DNA from: Pirellula staleyi DSM 6068
Lineage (GTDB): Bacteria; Planctomycetota; Planctomycetia; Pirellulales; Pirellulaceae
Assembly (NCBI GenBank): GCA_945875845.1
Contig: CAMCMB010000012.1
Coordinates: 1 to 64,000, forward strand
Length of the DNA: 64,000 bases
Reading direction: 5' to 3'
Part shown: one piece after another, positions 1-9,031 of the stretch
Layout: the number at the start of each line of letters is the position of its first letter
How positions within the stretch are numbered: position 1 is the first letter of the stretch
Translations under genes and position numbers: made by a program
The notes under the pieces: model-generated
The model's input: only the letters and a program-made list of their open reading frames with translations
Databases searched by the model: none
Told to the model about the DNA's origin: nothing

Positions 1-585
1 ATTCGCGCTGCTATGGCGGAATCGCTTGAGAAATCCGAGTTCACGTCGGCCTACGACCGGCTTGCCGCTCAAGCGGGAAAGAAAGTCGAATCCTCTGCGG
101 CCCAGATGCGTGCGATCCCGCGCGAGGAAGCGGCCAAGATGTTGCGTGACTTGTCCCCGGAACAGATGCGGGAGACTCGCAAGAAGGCTCGTAAGCGAAA
201 GGGTCCGCGAGTGTTGCGAGACGCGTGGTTGGCACCTCTAACGTTGGATCGGAAATCGAATGGTCCGATGGCGAGCAAAGAAGGCCTTCGAGCGAGTGAC
301 AAGGGGTTCTTGGACATCAGCGTCGAGGATTACTTGCGATTGTTAGTTTGGACAGGTAAGCAAAAGCGATCGGACAAGAAAGGCTCGATACCTGCGGACT
401 ATGCGCCTGTATTGGAACGAGTTGGCATTGATGCTGGAATGTGGATCGACTTGGTATGGAATTTCAAAAAGTACTTTGGAAAGAGCCGAGGTGCGGGATC
501 GCCCGATCGAATGCGTGAGATGGCAGTCTCGGGAGGCAAGATGTTCCAACCGGGCCAGAAGCTTGCCCGCAAGTGCTTTGTCTAA
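1..585 (+). CDS. C-terminal part of IS200/RAYT-like transposase (planctomycete type), cut by window edge
   Basis: The reading frame is open from base 1, so the first ATG at 13 is probably internal and the gene starts outside the window. About 195 residues are visible. They contain a basic stretch (KKARKRKGPR, near residue 60), then WLAPLTL, a RASDKGFLDIS motif and DYLRLLVWTGKQ, followed by a region ending in GQKLARKCFV. From memory this arrangement is the C-terminal extension that planctomycete IS200-like/REP-associated tyrosine transposases carry behind the catalytic domain. The catalytic HUH and Tyr motifs are not in view. REP-like palindromes are abundant in the window, which fits a RAYT resident in the genome. 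Identification rests on recalled family resemblance, not a search. Confidence 0.6.
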   Translation: MRAAMAESLEKSEFTSAYDRLAAQAGKKVESSAAQMRAIPREEAAKMLRDLSPEQMRETRKKARKRKGPRVLRDAWLAPLTLDRKSNGPMASKEGLRASDKGFLDISVEDYLRLLVWTGKQKRSDKKGSIPADYAPVLERVGIDAGMWIDLVWNFKKYFGKSRGAGSPDRMREMAVSGGKMFQPGQKLARKCFV

Positions 586-1045
586 ACGAGGTAGTCCAAG
601 CGTCTTTCTTAAAACTTTGCGTGTCGTAAAGTCTCTCCGAGTGCTGGAAGTCTCAACTTTTTCTACCCCGGATCTGCTTAAAGATTCGAGGTCCGTGAAT
701 CCGTATATGCTCCGCTCGCCATCGATCTTGGTCGGTGGAAGCATGACAGGCCAGCTAGCCAATTGCGCGATGATGCGAAACATGGCTCTCCGCCTTTAAC
801 CTGGCAAATCATTCCGCCCCAAAGAGCAAGCCAGAAGGGCGGCGGAAACCTTCGGTGTCCGTGATGACAATCGCTCTGCTTTTTGCGCGTGAGTGGCACC
901 TTTTATTGACATTCCTGTCCGTGAAGAACGGATCTCGCAAAGCCTCAACAATCGGGGGATAATTGCTGATGCCACGGATGACTTGAACTTGGTACAATTC
1001 ACGAATGTATGTGTTGTTACCCCCAAGGGAGACTTGTAACTTTCA
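586..1045. other. Gap with a possible 48-residue coding remnant
   Basis: There is no full gene here. One frame from a GTG at 893 to a TAA at 1037-1039 encodes 48 residues containing VREERISQSL, ADATDDLNLV and CVVTPKGDL, which reads like the natural end of a protein rather than random sequence. It stops 6 nt before the next gene. It may be the tail of a degraded gene, or a small gene coupled to the cassette downstream. The rest of the gap shows nothing recognisable. Confidence 0.3.
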
Positions 1046-1876
1046 ATGGAACAGACGCCAAATTTTGCCCATCCGCCGATTGTCGAATTTGTACTTGGCG
1101 TCCAGTTTGCACCCCTGGAAAATATGACGACTGGGCACCTTGGGCTTTTCTGGGATCGTCTGGGGCGCACTAACTGGCCAGTAGTCGGCGACGAAACCCC
1201 ACTTGAACCGCAGTTTGAGCTATTTGATCGCCCACGATGGAGAACTGCTCGACAATTACAGTTGAAGCTACAGCCGGGCTTCCAGCCTGGTCGCTTTACA
1301 ATTCAGAATACAGATCGTGACCGAATGATCCAAATTCAGGACACTAGACTCCTACTGAATTGGCGAAAGCGTCAGAGTGGTGAAAAGGTCAAGTATCCAA
1401 GTTACAAAGTATTGATTGAAGACTTCGAAAATCACTACAAGCTGCTTGAGCAGTTCGTTGCAGAGCATGCACTTGGCGAGTTGCAGCCCAATCAATGGGA
1501 GATCACCTACGTGGATTCTTTTCCGCAGGGGGAGCTTTGGCAGAGTCCTGCGGATTGGCAAAAAATACTGCCTGGTCTATTTGGCACCCTTTCTACCAAT
1601 TCGCAGTCCGAATTGGTGCTTGAACACCGAGCAGCAGATTGGAGCTATGAGATTGCACCTAAGCGTGGACGATTGCATGTGAACGCACAAGTTGGATTTA
1701 TCGCGGAGTCTTCGCAACCGTCACTACTACTTAACATAACAACTCGAGGGCCGGTCGAGGGTGCAGGAATTCCATCCCTGAGAAAGGGCCTCGACCTTGG
1801 TCATGTTGTTTCCGTACGAGAGTTTCTTGCCATGGTGAACCCATCAGTTAGGTCAAACTGGGAGCAATTGAAATGA
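1046..1876 (+). CDS. TIGR04255 family protein
   Basis: This is a 276-residue cytoplasmic protein with no signal peptide or membrane segment. The opening NFAHPPIVEFVLGVQF is the hallmark N-terminus of the TIGR04255 family: sporadically distributed proteins of about 250 residues with no established biochemical function. The length is typical. The ATG at 1046 lies 6 nt after the stop of the upstream remnant and has no convincing Shine-Dalgarno sequence. Its stop overlaps the next start by 4 nt (ATGA), so the two are translationally coupled. The patchy distribution of the family and the transposase upstream suggest an accessory, possibly defence-related role, but that is inference only. Confidence 0.85.
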   Translation: MEQTPNFAHPPIVEFVLGVQFAPLENMTTGHLGLFWDRLGRTNWPVVGDETPLEPQFELFDRPRWRTARQLQLKLQPGFQPGRFTIQNTDRDRMIQIQDTRLLLNWRKRQSGEKVKYPSYKVLIEDFENHYKLLEQFVAEHALGELQPNQWEITYVDSFPQGELWQSPADWQKILPGLFGTLSTNSQSELVLEHRAADWSYEIAPKRGRLHVNAQVGFIAESSQPSLLLNITTRGPVEGAGIPSLRKGLDLGHVVSVREFLAMVNPSVRSNWEQLK

Positions 1877-2310
1877 GCACCGTACTAGAACCGAACCAAG
1901 CGACTCTGATGGGGCGAGAACACTACCGTGCTCGCGCAAAGAATCGCGAAATGATAACCGCTTATGTTTCGATCTCACCTAGTAGAGCACAATGGGACCG
2001 ATGTTTTGAATCTATCAGCTCAATTCGTAAGTATGAGTTCGATTGGAATGACGAAGGCGCAGATCCTCCCAGAACGGAAGTGGTGTCGCTGGCACTTAGT
2101 TTAGCGAAGACTCTTCGGGCTATGAACGAGCCAGCGCCGAGTCGTTGCTTCGCAACCGACGAAGGCAGCATCATCATCGCGTGGGATAATGATTTTGCAT
2201 ACTTTGAGTTGGAAATCGACGAGTTTCTCCGGTGCGTTGCTCGGCAACTGCTTCCTGGAGCAAAGCGTGCAACTTCTGCAGAACTCGATCCATTCTCTTT
2301 GGGTTTCTAA
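1873..2310 (+). CDS. Small conserved protein of a TIGR04255 cassette
   Basis: A 145-residue soluble protein whose start overlaps the end of the TIGR04255 gene by 4 nt. The central part has a pattern I recognise from small bacterial proteins of unknown function: a W-x-x-E/D-G-A-x-P-P segment (FDWNDEGADPP, about residues 55-65), then VVSLALSLAKTLRAM, then a GSIIIAWDND strand and a FELEIDEF segment. No catalytic motif is evident. The coupling says it is made together with its upstream neighbour, so a shared complex is plausible. No function can be assigned. Confidence 0.75.
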   Translation: MSTVLEPNQATLMGREHYRARAKNREMITAYVSISPSRAQWDRCFESISSIRKYEFDWNDEGADPPRTEVVSLALSLAKTLRAMNEPAPSRCFATDEGSIIIAWDNDFAYFELEIDEFLRCVARQLLPGAKRATSAELDPFSLGF

Positions 2311-2337
2311 TCCTCTGCGACATGGACTGGGCGCTGA

Positions 2338-2793
2338 ATGAAGTTTCAGGATGATCCAATAACCGATGACGAGTGGGTGCTAAGGCGAGTGCATCGGAAA
2401 GAGTTTGTCAATCTTGAGCCCCCAGAGATTCAACTATACGCATTTAAGCCAACCGTTAAGGGCGATTTCGTTGATGAAACAGGCATTAGCGTCTATCGAC
2501 AGGCATGTATCACTGCAATCGATGATGCGCTAGCTAAAGTCGCCAAGGAAAAAAAGTGCCGATATGGGGTGGTTGCACTCCAGGTAGGCTATCTCGGGTC
2601 CATCGGACTTCATCTGATTCGAGACGACGATCAGGTCGTCCCAATCGTTTTAGGGCACGTCGTAATGCCGGGAATCAACTCGGGCAATTACTCATCGAGC
2701 AAAGACTCGGTGCTTGCTAAGATGAAGCAATTGTCAGACTACGTGAATTCCCAAAGGAGCTTCCTAATTCTTCCAACTGCCGAAATCGAATGA
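2338..2793 (+). CDS. Third small protein of the TIGR04255 cassette, unknown function
   Basis: A 151-residue soluble protein starting 27 nt after the preceding stop. It begins with an acidic stretch (ITDDEWVLRRVH), followed by AFKPTVKGDF and TGISVYRQA. The C-terminal half carries YGVVALQVGYL and a GHVVMPGIN motif. There is no signal peptide, transmembrane helix or known active site. Same strand and short spacing make it the last gene of a probable three-gene operon; no further ORF on this strand follows for about 580 nt. Its function is unknown. Confidence 0.7.
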   Translation: MKFQDDPITDDEWVLRRVHRKEFVNLEPPEIQLYAFKPTVKGDFVDETGISVYRQACITAIDDALAKVAKEKKCRYGVVALQVGYLGSIGLHLIRDDDQVVPIVLGHVVMPGINSGNYSSSKDSVLAKMKQLSDYVNSQRSFLILPTAEIE

Positions 2794-3371
2794 AACTTGG
2801 TGCTTTCGATCATTTTCAACCATTCTGAAATCAAAATTGGAGAAGGTTTCTGGCCGTTAGGATTTGCTACCGCTGTGTTAATCAAACCCATCTTTGGAAA
2901 CGGAGATCTTGCGAGTTCTCCGTAGAAATCTGGGGTGGCGGAGGGCACGGCTCGCGCTTCTGTCGTTGCCCGGTATCTCTGTTTCCTAACGGAGATGTTT
3001 GGGGCGGGCGTCGCGGACGCGGAAAAGGCCCAAAACGCTCGAGTAGAAACGAAAAACGCCGAGCGTCGGACCAACCCTGATAAGAAACCTTCTTTGAGTG
3101 ATCGATTGCAAGTGCACTAAAATCCAGGGCCTATCGAGTTCGAGACCGGATCGATGGGTGGTTCTGAGCGTGCCGCGTTACGGAAAATCTGCTTAACAGT
3201 CGGGACATTCGCTGCGCGGATTTTTAGTAGTGTCGATTTGCGCCCAAAAGTGAAATGCAAATCGACAGGATAGTCTCGATTAGCTCGGCAACCATCGCAT
3301 TCTCCTTGGGATCCAGCTATGCTTAGCCTCGGTAGCCAAATTCAAAAAATTCCACACGGAGACTTGAAACC
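2794..3371. other. Intergenic region, no supported gene
   Basis: This 578-nt stretch separates the cassette from the phosphoesterase gene. Short ORFs on both strands (plus 2935-3120, minus 2739-3074) overlap each other, are rich in Arg, Ala and Ser, and have no ribosome-binding site or recognisable motif. The last 50 nt before 3372 contain GGAGACTTGAAACC directly ahead of the ATG, a usable Shine-Dalgarno. No hairpin terminator is obvious. Confidence 0.4.
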
Positions 3372-4274
3372 ATGCAAAGTGAAGATCATCGGTGTGTGCA
3401 ACTGGGCCGACGGGCCTTTCTCCAAAATGGAACCCTGTTAATGGCTACGGCGGCCACCATGGATCCATCGTTGCTGTTTGCGAATCACGCCAAGCAATCG
3501 CTCCGGGTGGGACTTGTGACCGACATGCACCACGCCGACAAACCCTCGGCTGGAAGTCGCCACTATCGAGAGACGCTTGGCAAGTTGGCCGAAGCGGCAA
3601 TCCAGTTTGAAAAAGATAAGGCAGAGTTCGTCGTCGAACTCGGTGATCTTATTGACGCTGCGGATACTGTTGAGACCGAGCAGCGGTACCTCAAGGAGAT
3701 CAATCGGGAGTTCCGTGCCATCTCGAAAGATCGTCATTACGTGCTTGGCAATCATTGCGTCGACACGCTGACTAAGGCCGAGTTCCTGGGTGGAGTTGAG
3801 CAGAAGCAGTCCTACTATTCGTTCGATCGAGGCGATTTTCATTTTGTGGTTCTGGATGCCTGTTTTCGCAATGACGGCGAACCGTATGGCCGCAAAAACT
3901 CGAAGTGGAATGACGCCAACATTCCCGCTGCCGAGTTGGAGTGGTTGCAGGCGGACCTGAGGTCGACCGATCGAAAGACGGTTGTCTTCGCTCATCAGCG
4001 GCTGGACGTGAGCAATGATCACGGTGTTAAGAATTGTCCCGAAGTGCGAAGAGTTCTTGAAGACTCCGGCAAAGTGTTGGCCGTCCTACAAGGCCACAGT
4101 CATCAGAACGACCTAAAGGACATCGGTGGCATCCACTATTGCACTCTGGTCGCCATGGTCGAGGGTACGGGAGCCGAGAACAGCGGGTACTCGGTCATGG
4201 AGCTTGCGGAGGATGGTGTGGTTCGCCTCACGGGCTTTCGAAAGCAAAAGGCTTATGAGTGGAGTACCCAGTAG
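3372..4274 (+). CDS. Exported calcineurin-like metallophosphoesterase
   Basis: The protein has 300 residues. The N-terminus has a twin-arginine motif (LGRRAFLQNG, residues 11-20) followed by a hydrophobic Ala/Thr/Met stretch, so Tat export as a folded metalloenzyme is likely. The dimetal phosphoesterase motifs occur in order: D-x-H in LVTDMHH, GDLID, GNHC (GNH with Cys in place of the usual Asp/Glu), a lone His in VFAHQ, and GHSHQ. The substrate cannot be told from sequence; family members cleave phosphomonoesters or diesters. A ribosome-binding site (GGAGAC) lies 8-13 nt upstream of the ATG. The gene is transcribed toward the DUF1501 gene and separated from it by a palindromic repeat. Confidence 0.85.
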   Translation: MQSEDHRCVQLGRRAFLQNGTLLMATAATMDPSLLFANHAKQSLRVGLVTDMHHADKPSAGSRHYRETLGKLAEAAIQFEKDKAEFVVELGDLIDAADTVETEQRYLKEINREFRAISKDRHYVLGNHCVDTLTKAEFLGGVEQKQSYYSFDRGDFHFVVLDACFRNDGEPYGRKNSKWNDANIPAAELEWLQADLRSTDRKTVVFAHQRLDVSNDHGVKNCPEVRRVLEDSGKVLAVLQGHSHQNDLKDIGGIHYCTLVAMVEGTGAENSGYSVMELAEDGVVRLTGFRKQKAYEWSTQ

Positions 4275-4315
4275 CGGCGTGTTCTCCGCCATCGGCGGTA
4301 CATCTTTTGATCTTG

Positions 4316-4374
4316 CTCCCCTCGCCCTGTACTCCCCTGTACTCGGGGAGAGCCCGAAACGGGGCGAGGGGGAG
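4316..4374. repeat. REP-like inverted repeat between convergent genes
   Basis: CTCCCCTCGCC at 4316-4326 pairs with GGCGAGGGGGAG at 4363-4374, with further C/G-rich complementarity inside. It lies between the stops of the phosphoesterase gene and the convergent DUF1501 gene and could terminate transcription from both sides. A related C/G-rich sequence occurs near 62390-62460. Confidence 0.6.
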
Positions 4375-4390
4375 AAAACGCAGGTCGCCA

Positions 4391-5875
4391 TCAGACCAGT
4401 ATTTCATCGATGGGCATTCCGTGATCGATTTCTAGCCGCTTGCGGCCTGGGACTTCGAGCTTGCGCGAGTCCAGCCCCAGTTGCTTCAAGATCGTTGCAT
4501 GAATGTCCGTAACATAGTGCCGATTCTCGACTGCGTGAAAGCCGATTTCGTCGGTTGCGCCATGCACAACTCCGCCTTTGATTCCTCCGCCCGCCATCCA
4601 CACGCTGAATCCATAAATATGATGGTCTCGGCCATCCGAACCCTGCGTCCCAGGCGTTCGGCCAAACTCGCTTGCGAACAGAACGATGGTGGAATCGAGC
4701 AAGCCTCGTCGCTTTAAGTCTTGCAGCAATCCCGCGATCGGCTTGTCGACCGCCTTGAAGTTTTTTTCATGATTGGTCTTGAGGCCGCTATGCGCATCCC
4801 AAACGCCCGCCCCGCCCGCACCATGTTGAACTTGGATGAAACGAACGCCTCGCTCGATGAATCGCCGCGTCGCAAGCATTTGCATCCCGAAGTCACGCGT
4901 GGCCGGGTCGTCGAGGCCATAGAGGGCTTCGGTTTCTTTGGTTTCCGAGTTTAAGTTCAAAACCTCAGGCACCGAGGTTTGCATGCGAAAAGCGAGTTCG
5001 TAGGCTTTGATTCGGGCGGCCAATGCGGCGTCCTTCGGGTATTCGACCGCCTTGAGCCGATTCAATCCTCCCACCAAATCGAATCCCAGTTGCTGTTCTT
5101 CGTCGCTGATGCCGCTTGCGGATTTAGCGAAGTCGAGCGGATTGTTTGGATCGACGCGAATGGGGATCGCGTCGTGAGCAGGTCCGAGGTAGTGCCCATC
5201 CTTTGCGTTCCAATACTCGCGGTTGCCCATCGAAATGAACTGAGGCAAATTATCATTGACACTCCCCAGTCCATAGTTGACCCAAGCACCGAGCGTTGGG
5301 TATTCGCCATCGAGCATATGACGTCCGGAATGGAACTGAGTCTGGGCTCCGTGATTGTCATCCGTCGTCCACATGGACCGAATGATCGATAGATCGTCTA
5401 CGCAGGCTCCAACATGTGGCACCCAGTCGCTGAGTTCGATTCCAGCCTCGCCGTACTTTTTGTAGCCGACTTGGAGCGGGTAGAGTTTGTTGCGCTGTTG
5501 TCCATTGGCGTCGTTGACAACCGTCACGCGAGCAAGTTTTAATTTGTCCGGATTCTGAGCGTCTTTGTAAGGTGTTTCGCCAATCGACTTCCCACCGAAT
5601 TTCGTGAGTTCGGGTTTGGGATCGAAACTCTCCATGTGCGATACGCCACCGTTCATGAAGAGCCAGACGACGCTCTTGGCTTTGGGTGGGAAGTGCGGTT
5701 GCCCATTCGGCGGCAACCATAGCTTCTCGGCGTCCGCACGGACGATCCCGTCCTGAGCCAACATCGCCCCTAACGCTAAACCTGTAAATCCCATGCCCAT
5801 GTCGGCAAGAAACGCACGTCGGTGAATTCCGCCGTTCGACGTGACATGAACGTGGTTGCTTCGGTTGTTTGTCAT
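4391..5875 (-). CDS. DUF1501 domain protein, Tat-exported
   Basis: This 494-residue protein has a twin-arginine leader ([11 protein letters not shown], about residues 17-27) and a hydrophobic h-region. It covers the whole DUF1501 domain: [20 protein letters not shown] near residue 70, the [12 protein letters not shown] region, WDAHSG, and [17 protein letters not shown] near residue 400. DUF1501 belongs to the alkaline-phosphatase/sulfatase-like fold and is greatly expanded in planctomycetes; its substrates are unknown. Its start lies 11 nt after the stop of the PSCyt1/DUF1549/DUF1553 gene, the standard planctomycete pairing, so the two are almost certainly cotranscribed and work together in the periplasm or on the surface. 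Confidence 0.92.
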   Translation of the reverse strand: MTNNRSNHVHVTSNGGIHRRAFLADMGMGFTGLALGAMLAQDGIVRADAEKLWLPPNGQPHFPPKAKSVVWLFMNGGVSHMESFDPKPELTKFGGKSIGETPYKDAQNPDKLKLARVTVVNDANGQQRNKLYPLQVGYKKYGEAGIELSDWVPHVGACVDDLSIIRSMWTTDDNHGAQTQFHSGRHMLDGEYPTLGAWVNYGLGSVNDNLPQFISMGNREYWNAKDGHYLGPAHDAIPIRVDPNNPLDFAKSASGISDEEQQLGFDLVGGLNRLKAVEYPKDAALAARIKAYELAFRMQTSVPEVLNLNSETKETEALYGLDDPATRDFGMQMLATRRFIERGVRFIQVQHGAGGAGVWDAHSGLKTNHEKNFKAVDKPIAGLLQDLKRRGLLDSTIVLFASEFGRTPGTQGSDGRDHHIYGFSVWMAGGGIKGGVVHGATDEIGFHAVENRHYVTDIHATILKQLGLDSRKLEVPGRKRLEIDHGMPIDEILV

Positions 5876-5886
5876 AAGTAAATGTC

Positions 5887-8700
5887 TTAACGTATCGTGA
5901 CAAAATCGTTGTGGTTGAGCAATGCGAGAACCAAGCTGGTTCGAGCGTGTGCGGTTGGATTCTCGCGATTTTTTTGCTGGGCGATGACGGTCAAACGCGT
6001 TAAGCTTTCGCTTGCAAGTGACTGTTCCTGTGACGTTGGTTCGACCGACAGAACCGTCAGGAAGGCAGCCCGAATAAACTCGGTGTCCGTAGCATCCGGG
6101 TACGTTTTCGCGATGCGCTGTGCGATCTTCTCACCCATCGCAGTCGCCAACTTGCTGTTCTCCAAAGCGAGAGCTTGTTGTGGAACGATGCTCTCTGCCC
6201 GACGGTAGCAGTCCAATACACTTGCGTCGTCAAACATCGAGAGGAATTTTTGATGTTCGTTGTGCGAGTGAACGAAATAGAGACTTCGCCGCCGCGAGTT
6301 CTCGTCGTTGGCAGGAATCGATGGCCCGCCGAGCGTCAGGTCTAATTCGCCCGCGAGATGTAGCAAACTGTCTCGAAGACTCTGCGCTTCCATGCGAACA
6401 GGATTCGCTCTCCAATAGAATCGATTTTCCGGATCTCGCGTCTCGTTGTCGACGGATGCTCCAGCATTCGACGAGGACATGCGATAGGCTTGTGAAGTGA
6501 CGATGAGCCGATGCAAGTGTTTCATGCTCCAACCCTTTTCAATCAACTCGACAGCGAGCCAATCGAGCAATTCGGGATGCGTGGGCGGTGTCCCTTTCAA
6601 GCCGAAATCGAATACGGTTGGCACAAGTGGTTTTCCCATGTGTCGCATCCAGATATGATTGACGGCAACGCGGGCCGGCAGCGGATGCTTGGGGTCGGTC
6701 ATCCAATTGGCCAATGCGGTACGGCGGCCTGTGCTTGTATGAGGAAACGGCTTGCGACGCGACTCCTCCGTCTCCAGGTTGGACTCAAGTGTTTTCAGAG
6801 AACCCATCAGCGGCGTAAAATTCTCTGCAGGCATCTGAAGCGATTGCTTCGCGGTTTCCACGGCGGCCAATGCGGCGGTTCGTTTCTTCTCCAGCTCCTC
6901 TTTCTTGTTGTCGACAGCAAGTGCCACATCCATTTCTGCTTGGGCTGCCGCTTGTTCTGCTTTGGCGACCGTCGCGATCCTCTCCAGTTTGACCGCCTCT
7001 TGAGCGAGGGATGCAGCATTCCCAGTCGATGGCGGTTGGACCCGAGCGTGTTCGGCGGCGGCTCTCGCCGGAATGGTCAGCGATTGAGCCATTGCAGCGG
7101 CCAAAGCCTTTTCTGCGATCAGGACTCCCAGCCGAGCTTGTTCGGAGTTAAGTGGTTTGTCGGCTGCCTTGGACTTTTTCGATCCCTTGGCCTCGGTTGC
7201 GTTGGGATTAGCAGAGGTTTCATTCGAGACAGGCAAAGAGAGTTGATTTGCAGCCGCTTCTTCCGCAGCGACTCGCGCTGCTGCTTCAACCTCGACAAGC
7301 TTCTTGCGAGCGGTCTCAAGTGTTGCTTTTGCTGCGTCAATTGTTTTCTCGGCAGCCTTGATGTAGCTTTCGGCGACAAAGGGTCGCAGGCTAGGTAGAT
7401 AGGCGTCGGGTGGAAGCGCAACGGGCTGAATTTGCCAAGATGCGTTGGACAGAAAGGCCGGGACAGCGGGATGCATCGGTCGGCTCTTGTCGGGATTCCG
7501 ATCGTCGCCGCGAACATGTAAAAAGGTTTCCGAATCGAGATTGCAGTCAAATGCTCTCGGCAGACCATCCCGTTCTGGGTCCACTTCGCCAGGCAGGAAA
7601 TCGGTTCGGACTTGATAGGGTTCAAAAATCGCTCGCATTTGGTAGTAGTCCACGTGAGCGATCGGATCGTATTTGTGGTCATGACATTTGGCGCAATTGA
7701 ACGTTAGGCCAAGCATGGCTTTGGACGTATGCTCGACGGTTTCATCCAGCCAACTGGTTCGGTTGAATTTGAAGTATTGTCTGGCCAAAAACCCGGATGC
7801 CCGCAGTCGATCTAGATCGTTGGGATAGAGTTCGTCCGCTGCCAACATTTCTCGCAGCATTTGATCGTAGCCTTTATCGGCATTGAGCGACTCGACGATC
7901 CAATCTCGCCAATGCCAGATGTGCTTCTGAGAGTTGCGAACTTCGGCCCCGAGTCCCCACCAGTCACTATAACGCCATACATCCATCCAATGCCGTCCCC
8001 AACGTTCGCCGTACTGTGGACTATCGAGCAAACGGGTGACGATTTTGTCATGAGCGTCAAGCGACGCATCGGCAACAAATGCATCGAGTTCGGCCAACGT
8101 CGGTGGCAAGCCGATCAGATCGAGCGACACCCGTCGCAACCAAACTCGCTTGTCGGCTTCAGGTTGCGGCTTCAGATCGCGATTTCGATGTTCGTTGGCG
8201 ATGAAGCGGTCGACAGGATTATGATTCCAGCGTTCCTGTTCCGCAGTTGTCGATCCGAGATTCGGAACAACTGGTCGCACCGGAGTCTTAAATGCCCAAT
8301 GGTCGCGAGGGTCTTGGTCGGGTTTTTCATCGACCGGACCGGTTGCGTTCTGCGCGATCCAGTTTTGGATGGCTGCGATCTGGTCGGGTTTTAGCGGTTC
8401 GCCTTCGGGGGGCATCCGGTCCGATTCCTCTTTTGCAGAGATCCGCTGGAGCAATCTACTTGAATCGACCTCGCCGGGAACGAGTGCAGGGCCAGATTCT
8501 CCACCTTGGATCGCAAGGGCTACCGTGTCGAGCCTCAATCCACCTTCCTGTTTGAGAGCCCCATGACACGCCACGCACCGCTCGACGAACACCGGTTTGA
8601 CTTGCTTCACGTAGTCGACATTTGCCTGCTGAGCGAGCGTGGAGTTGGACATGCAAAGCGCAGCCAACAAAGCAAGAAGTGTTTTCGAATTCAAGGACAC
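5887..8700 (-). CDS. PSCyt1-DUF1549-DUF1553 planctomycete cytochrome-type protein
   Basis: The protein has 937 residues. A Sec signal peptide ([17 protein letters not shown]) precedes a PSCyt1 haem motif CVACH at 42-46 with the downstream DRMPP ligand region near 95. DUF1549/PSCyt2 follows ([16 protein letters not shown]), including a second CxxCH (CAKCHDH, about 358). DUF1553/PSD1 begins near residue 660 ([20 protein letters not shown]) and runs to the C-terminus. Between them, at about 460-650, lies an Ala/Lys/Glu-rich low-complexity segment predicted to be coiled coil. It is first in a two-gene operon with the DUF1501 gene. The family is presumed to do extracytoplasmic redox chemistry; its reaction is not established. 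Confidence 0.93.
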   Translation of the reverse strand: MSLNSKTLLALLAALCMSNSTLAQQANVDYVKQVKPVFVERCVACHGALKQEGGLRLDTVALAIQGGESGPALVPGEVDSSRLLQRISAKEESDRMPPEGEPLKPDQIAAIQNWIAQNATGPVDEKPDQDPRDHWAFKTPVRPVVPNLGSTTAEQERWNHNPVDRFIANEHRNRDLKPQPEADKRVWLRRVSLDLIGLPPTLAELDAFVADASLDAHDKIVTRLLDSPQYGERWGRHWMDVWRYSDWWGLGAEVRNSQKHIWHWRDWIVESLNADKGYDQMLREMLAADELYPNDLDRLRASGFLARQYFKFNRTSWLDETVEHTSKAMLGLTFNCAKCHDHKYDPIAHVDYYQMRAIFEPYQVRTDFLPGEVDPERDGLPRAFDCNLDSETFLHVRGDDRNPDKSRPMHPAVPAFLSNASWQIQPVALPPDAYLPSLRPFVAESYIKAAEKTIDAAKATLETARKKLVEVEAAARVAAEEAAANQLSLPVSNETSANPNATEAKGSKKSKAADKPLNSEQARLGVLIAEKALAAAMAQSLTIPARAAAEHARVQPPSTGNAASLAQEAVKLERIATVAKAEQAAAQAEMDVALAVDNKKEELEKKRTAALAAVETAKQSLQMPAENFTPLMGSLKTLESNLETEESRRKPFPHTSTGRRTALANWMTDPKHPLPARVAVNHIWMRHMGKPLVPTVFDFGLKGTPPTHPELLDWLAVELIEKGWSMKHLHRLIVTSQAYRMSSSNAGASVDNETRDPENRFYWRANPVRMEAQSLRDSLLHLAGELDLTLGGPSIPANDENSRRRSLYFVHSHNEHQKFLSMFDDASVLDCYRRAESIVPQQALALENSKLATAMGEKIAQRIAKTYPDATDTEFIRAAFLTVLSVEPTSQEQSLASESLTRLTVIAQQKNRENPTAHARTSLVLALLNHNDFVTIR

Positions 8701-9031
8701 GGCGAAGTCGACCTAGAGGAAGGGGGGAGGTAGTCGGTCGGGAGTTGGGAACCTTTATCTTAGTTCAAATTACCTGTTTTCGCAGCCAACAACAAGTAAC
8801 TTGCCTTGCAATTCTCGAATGGATTAAGAATCAATGGGAGGGCGAGGCTCCTGCCCTAAACATCTTTGCAATTTAGAATCCATTGAAAATCAATGGGAGA
8901 GCGAGGCTCCTGCCGAGCTATTTACGCCACGGTTCGGCAGGAGCCTCACCCTCCCCAGCAATGAATGGGTTGGGCAAGGCCTAACAAAACATGTCTACAG
9001 GGGTGGACTCACCCTCCCGCTAAAAACGTTT
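8701..9031. other. Intergenic region dominated by REP-like repeats
   Basis: No gene is supported in this region. It separates the PSCyt1 gene from the esterase gene (both on the minus strand) and is largely occupied by the palindromic elements listed separately. A last incomplete arm (GGACTCACCCTCCCGC) lies around 9004-9019. Confidence 0.6.
8826..8955. repeat. REP-like element: two direct copies plus inverted arm
   Basis: AATCAATGGGAGGGCGAGGC occurs near 8829 and again, with one change, near 8889. The second copy (8895-8918) is followed after 13 nt by an almost perfect inverted arm at 8932-8955, giving a 24-bp stem. This is a typical planctomycete intergenic palindrome. Reading frames through it give peptides such as WEGEAPAE, which are likely to be over-annotated as small genes. 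Confidence 0.8.

Noticed and set aside
2739-3120. Overlapping ORFs on both strands (minus 2739-3074, plus 2935-3120)
   Set aside because: They overlap each other and the preceding gene, have biased Arg/Ala/Ser content, no ribosome-binding site and no motif.
5358-5903. Minus-strand ORF of 181 codons overlapping the DUF1501 and PSCyt1 genes
   Set aside because: Out of frame with two solid genes, Arg-rich, no motif.
6511-7398. Long plus-strand ORF of 295 codons
   Set aside because: It lies antisense to the Ala-rich part of the well-supported PSCyt1/DUF1549/DUF1553 gene; rich in Cys, Phe and Arg, as expected of a shadow frame.
8826-8955. Direct repeats 60 bp apart as a mini CRISPR array
   Set aside because: Only two copies, the repeat forms an inverted arm pair, and no cas gene is near.
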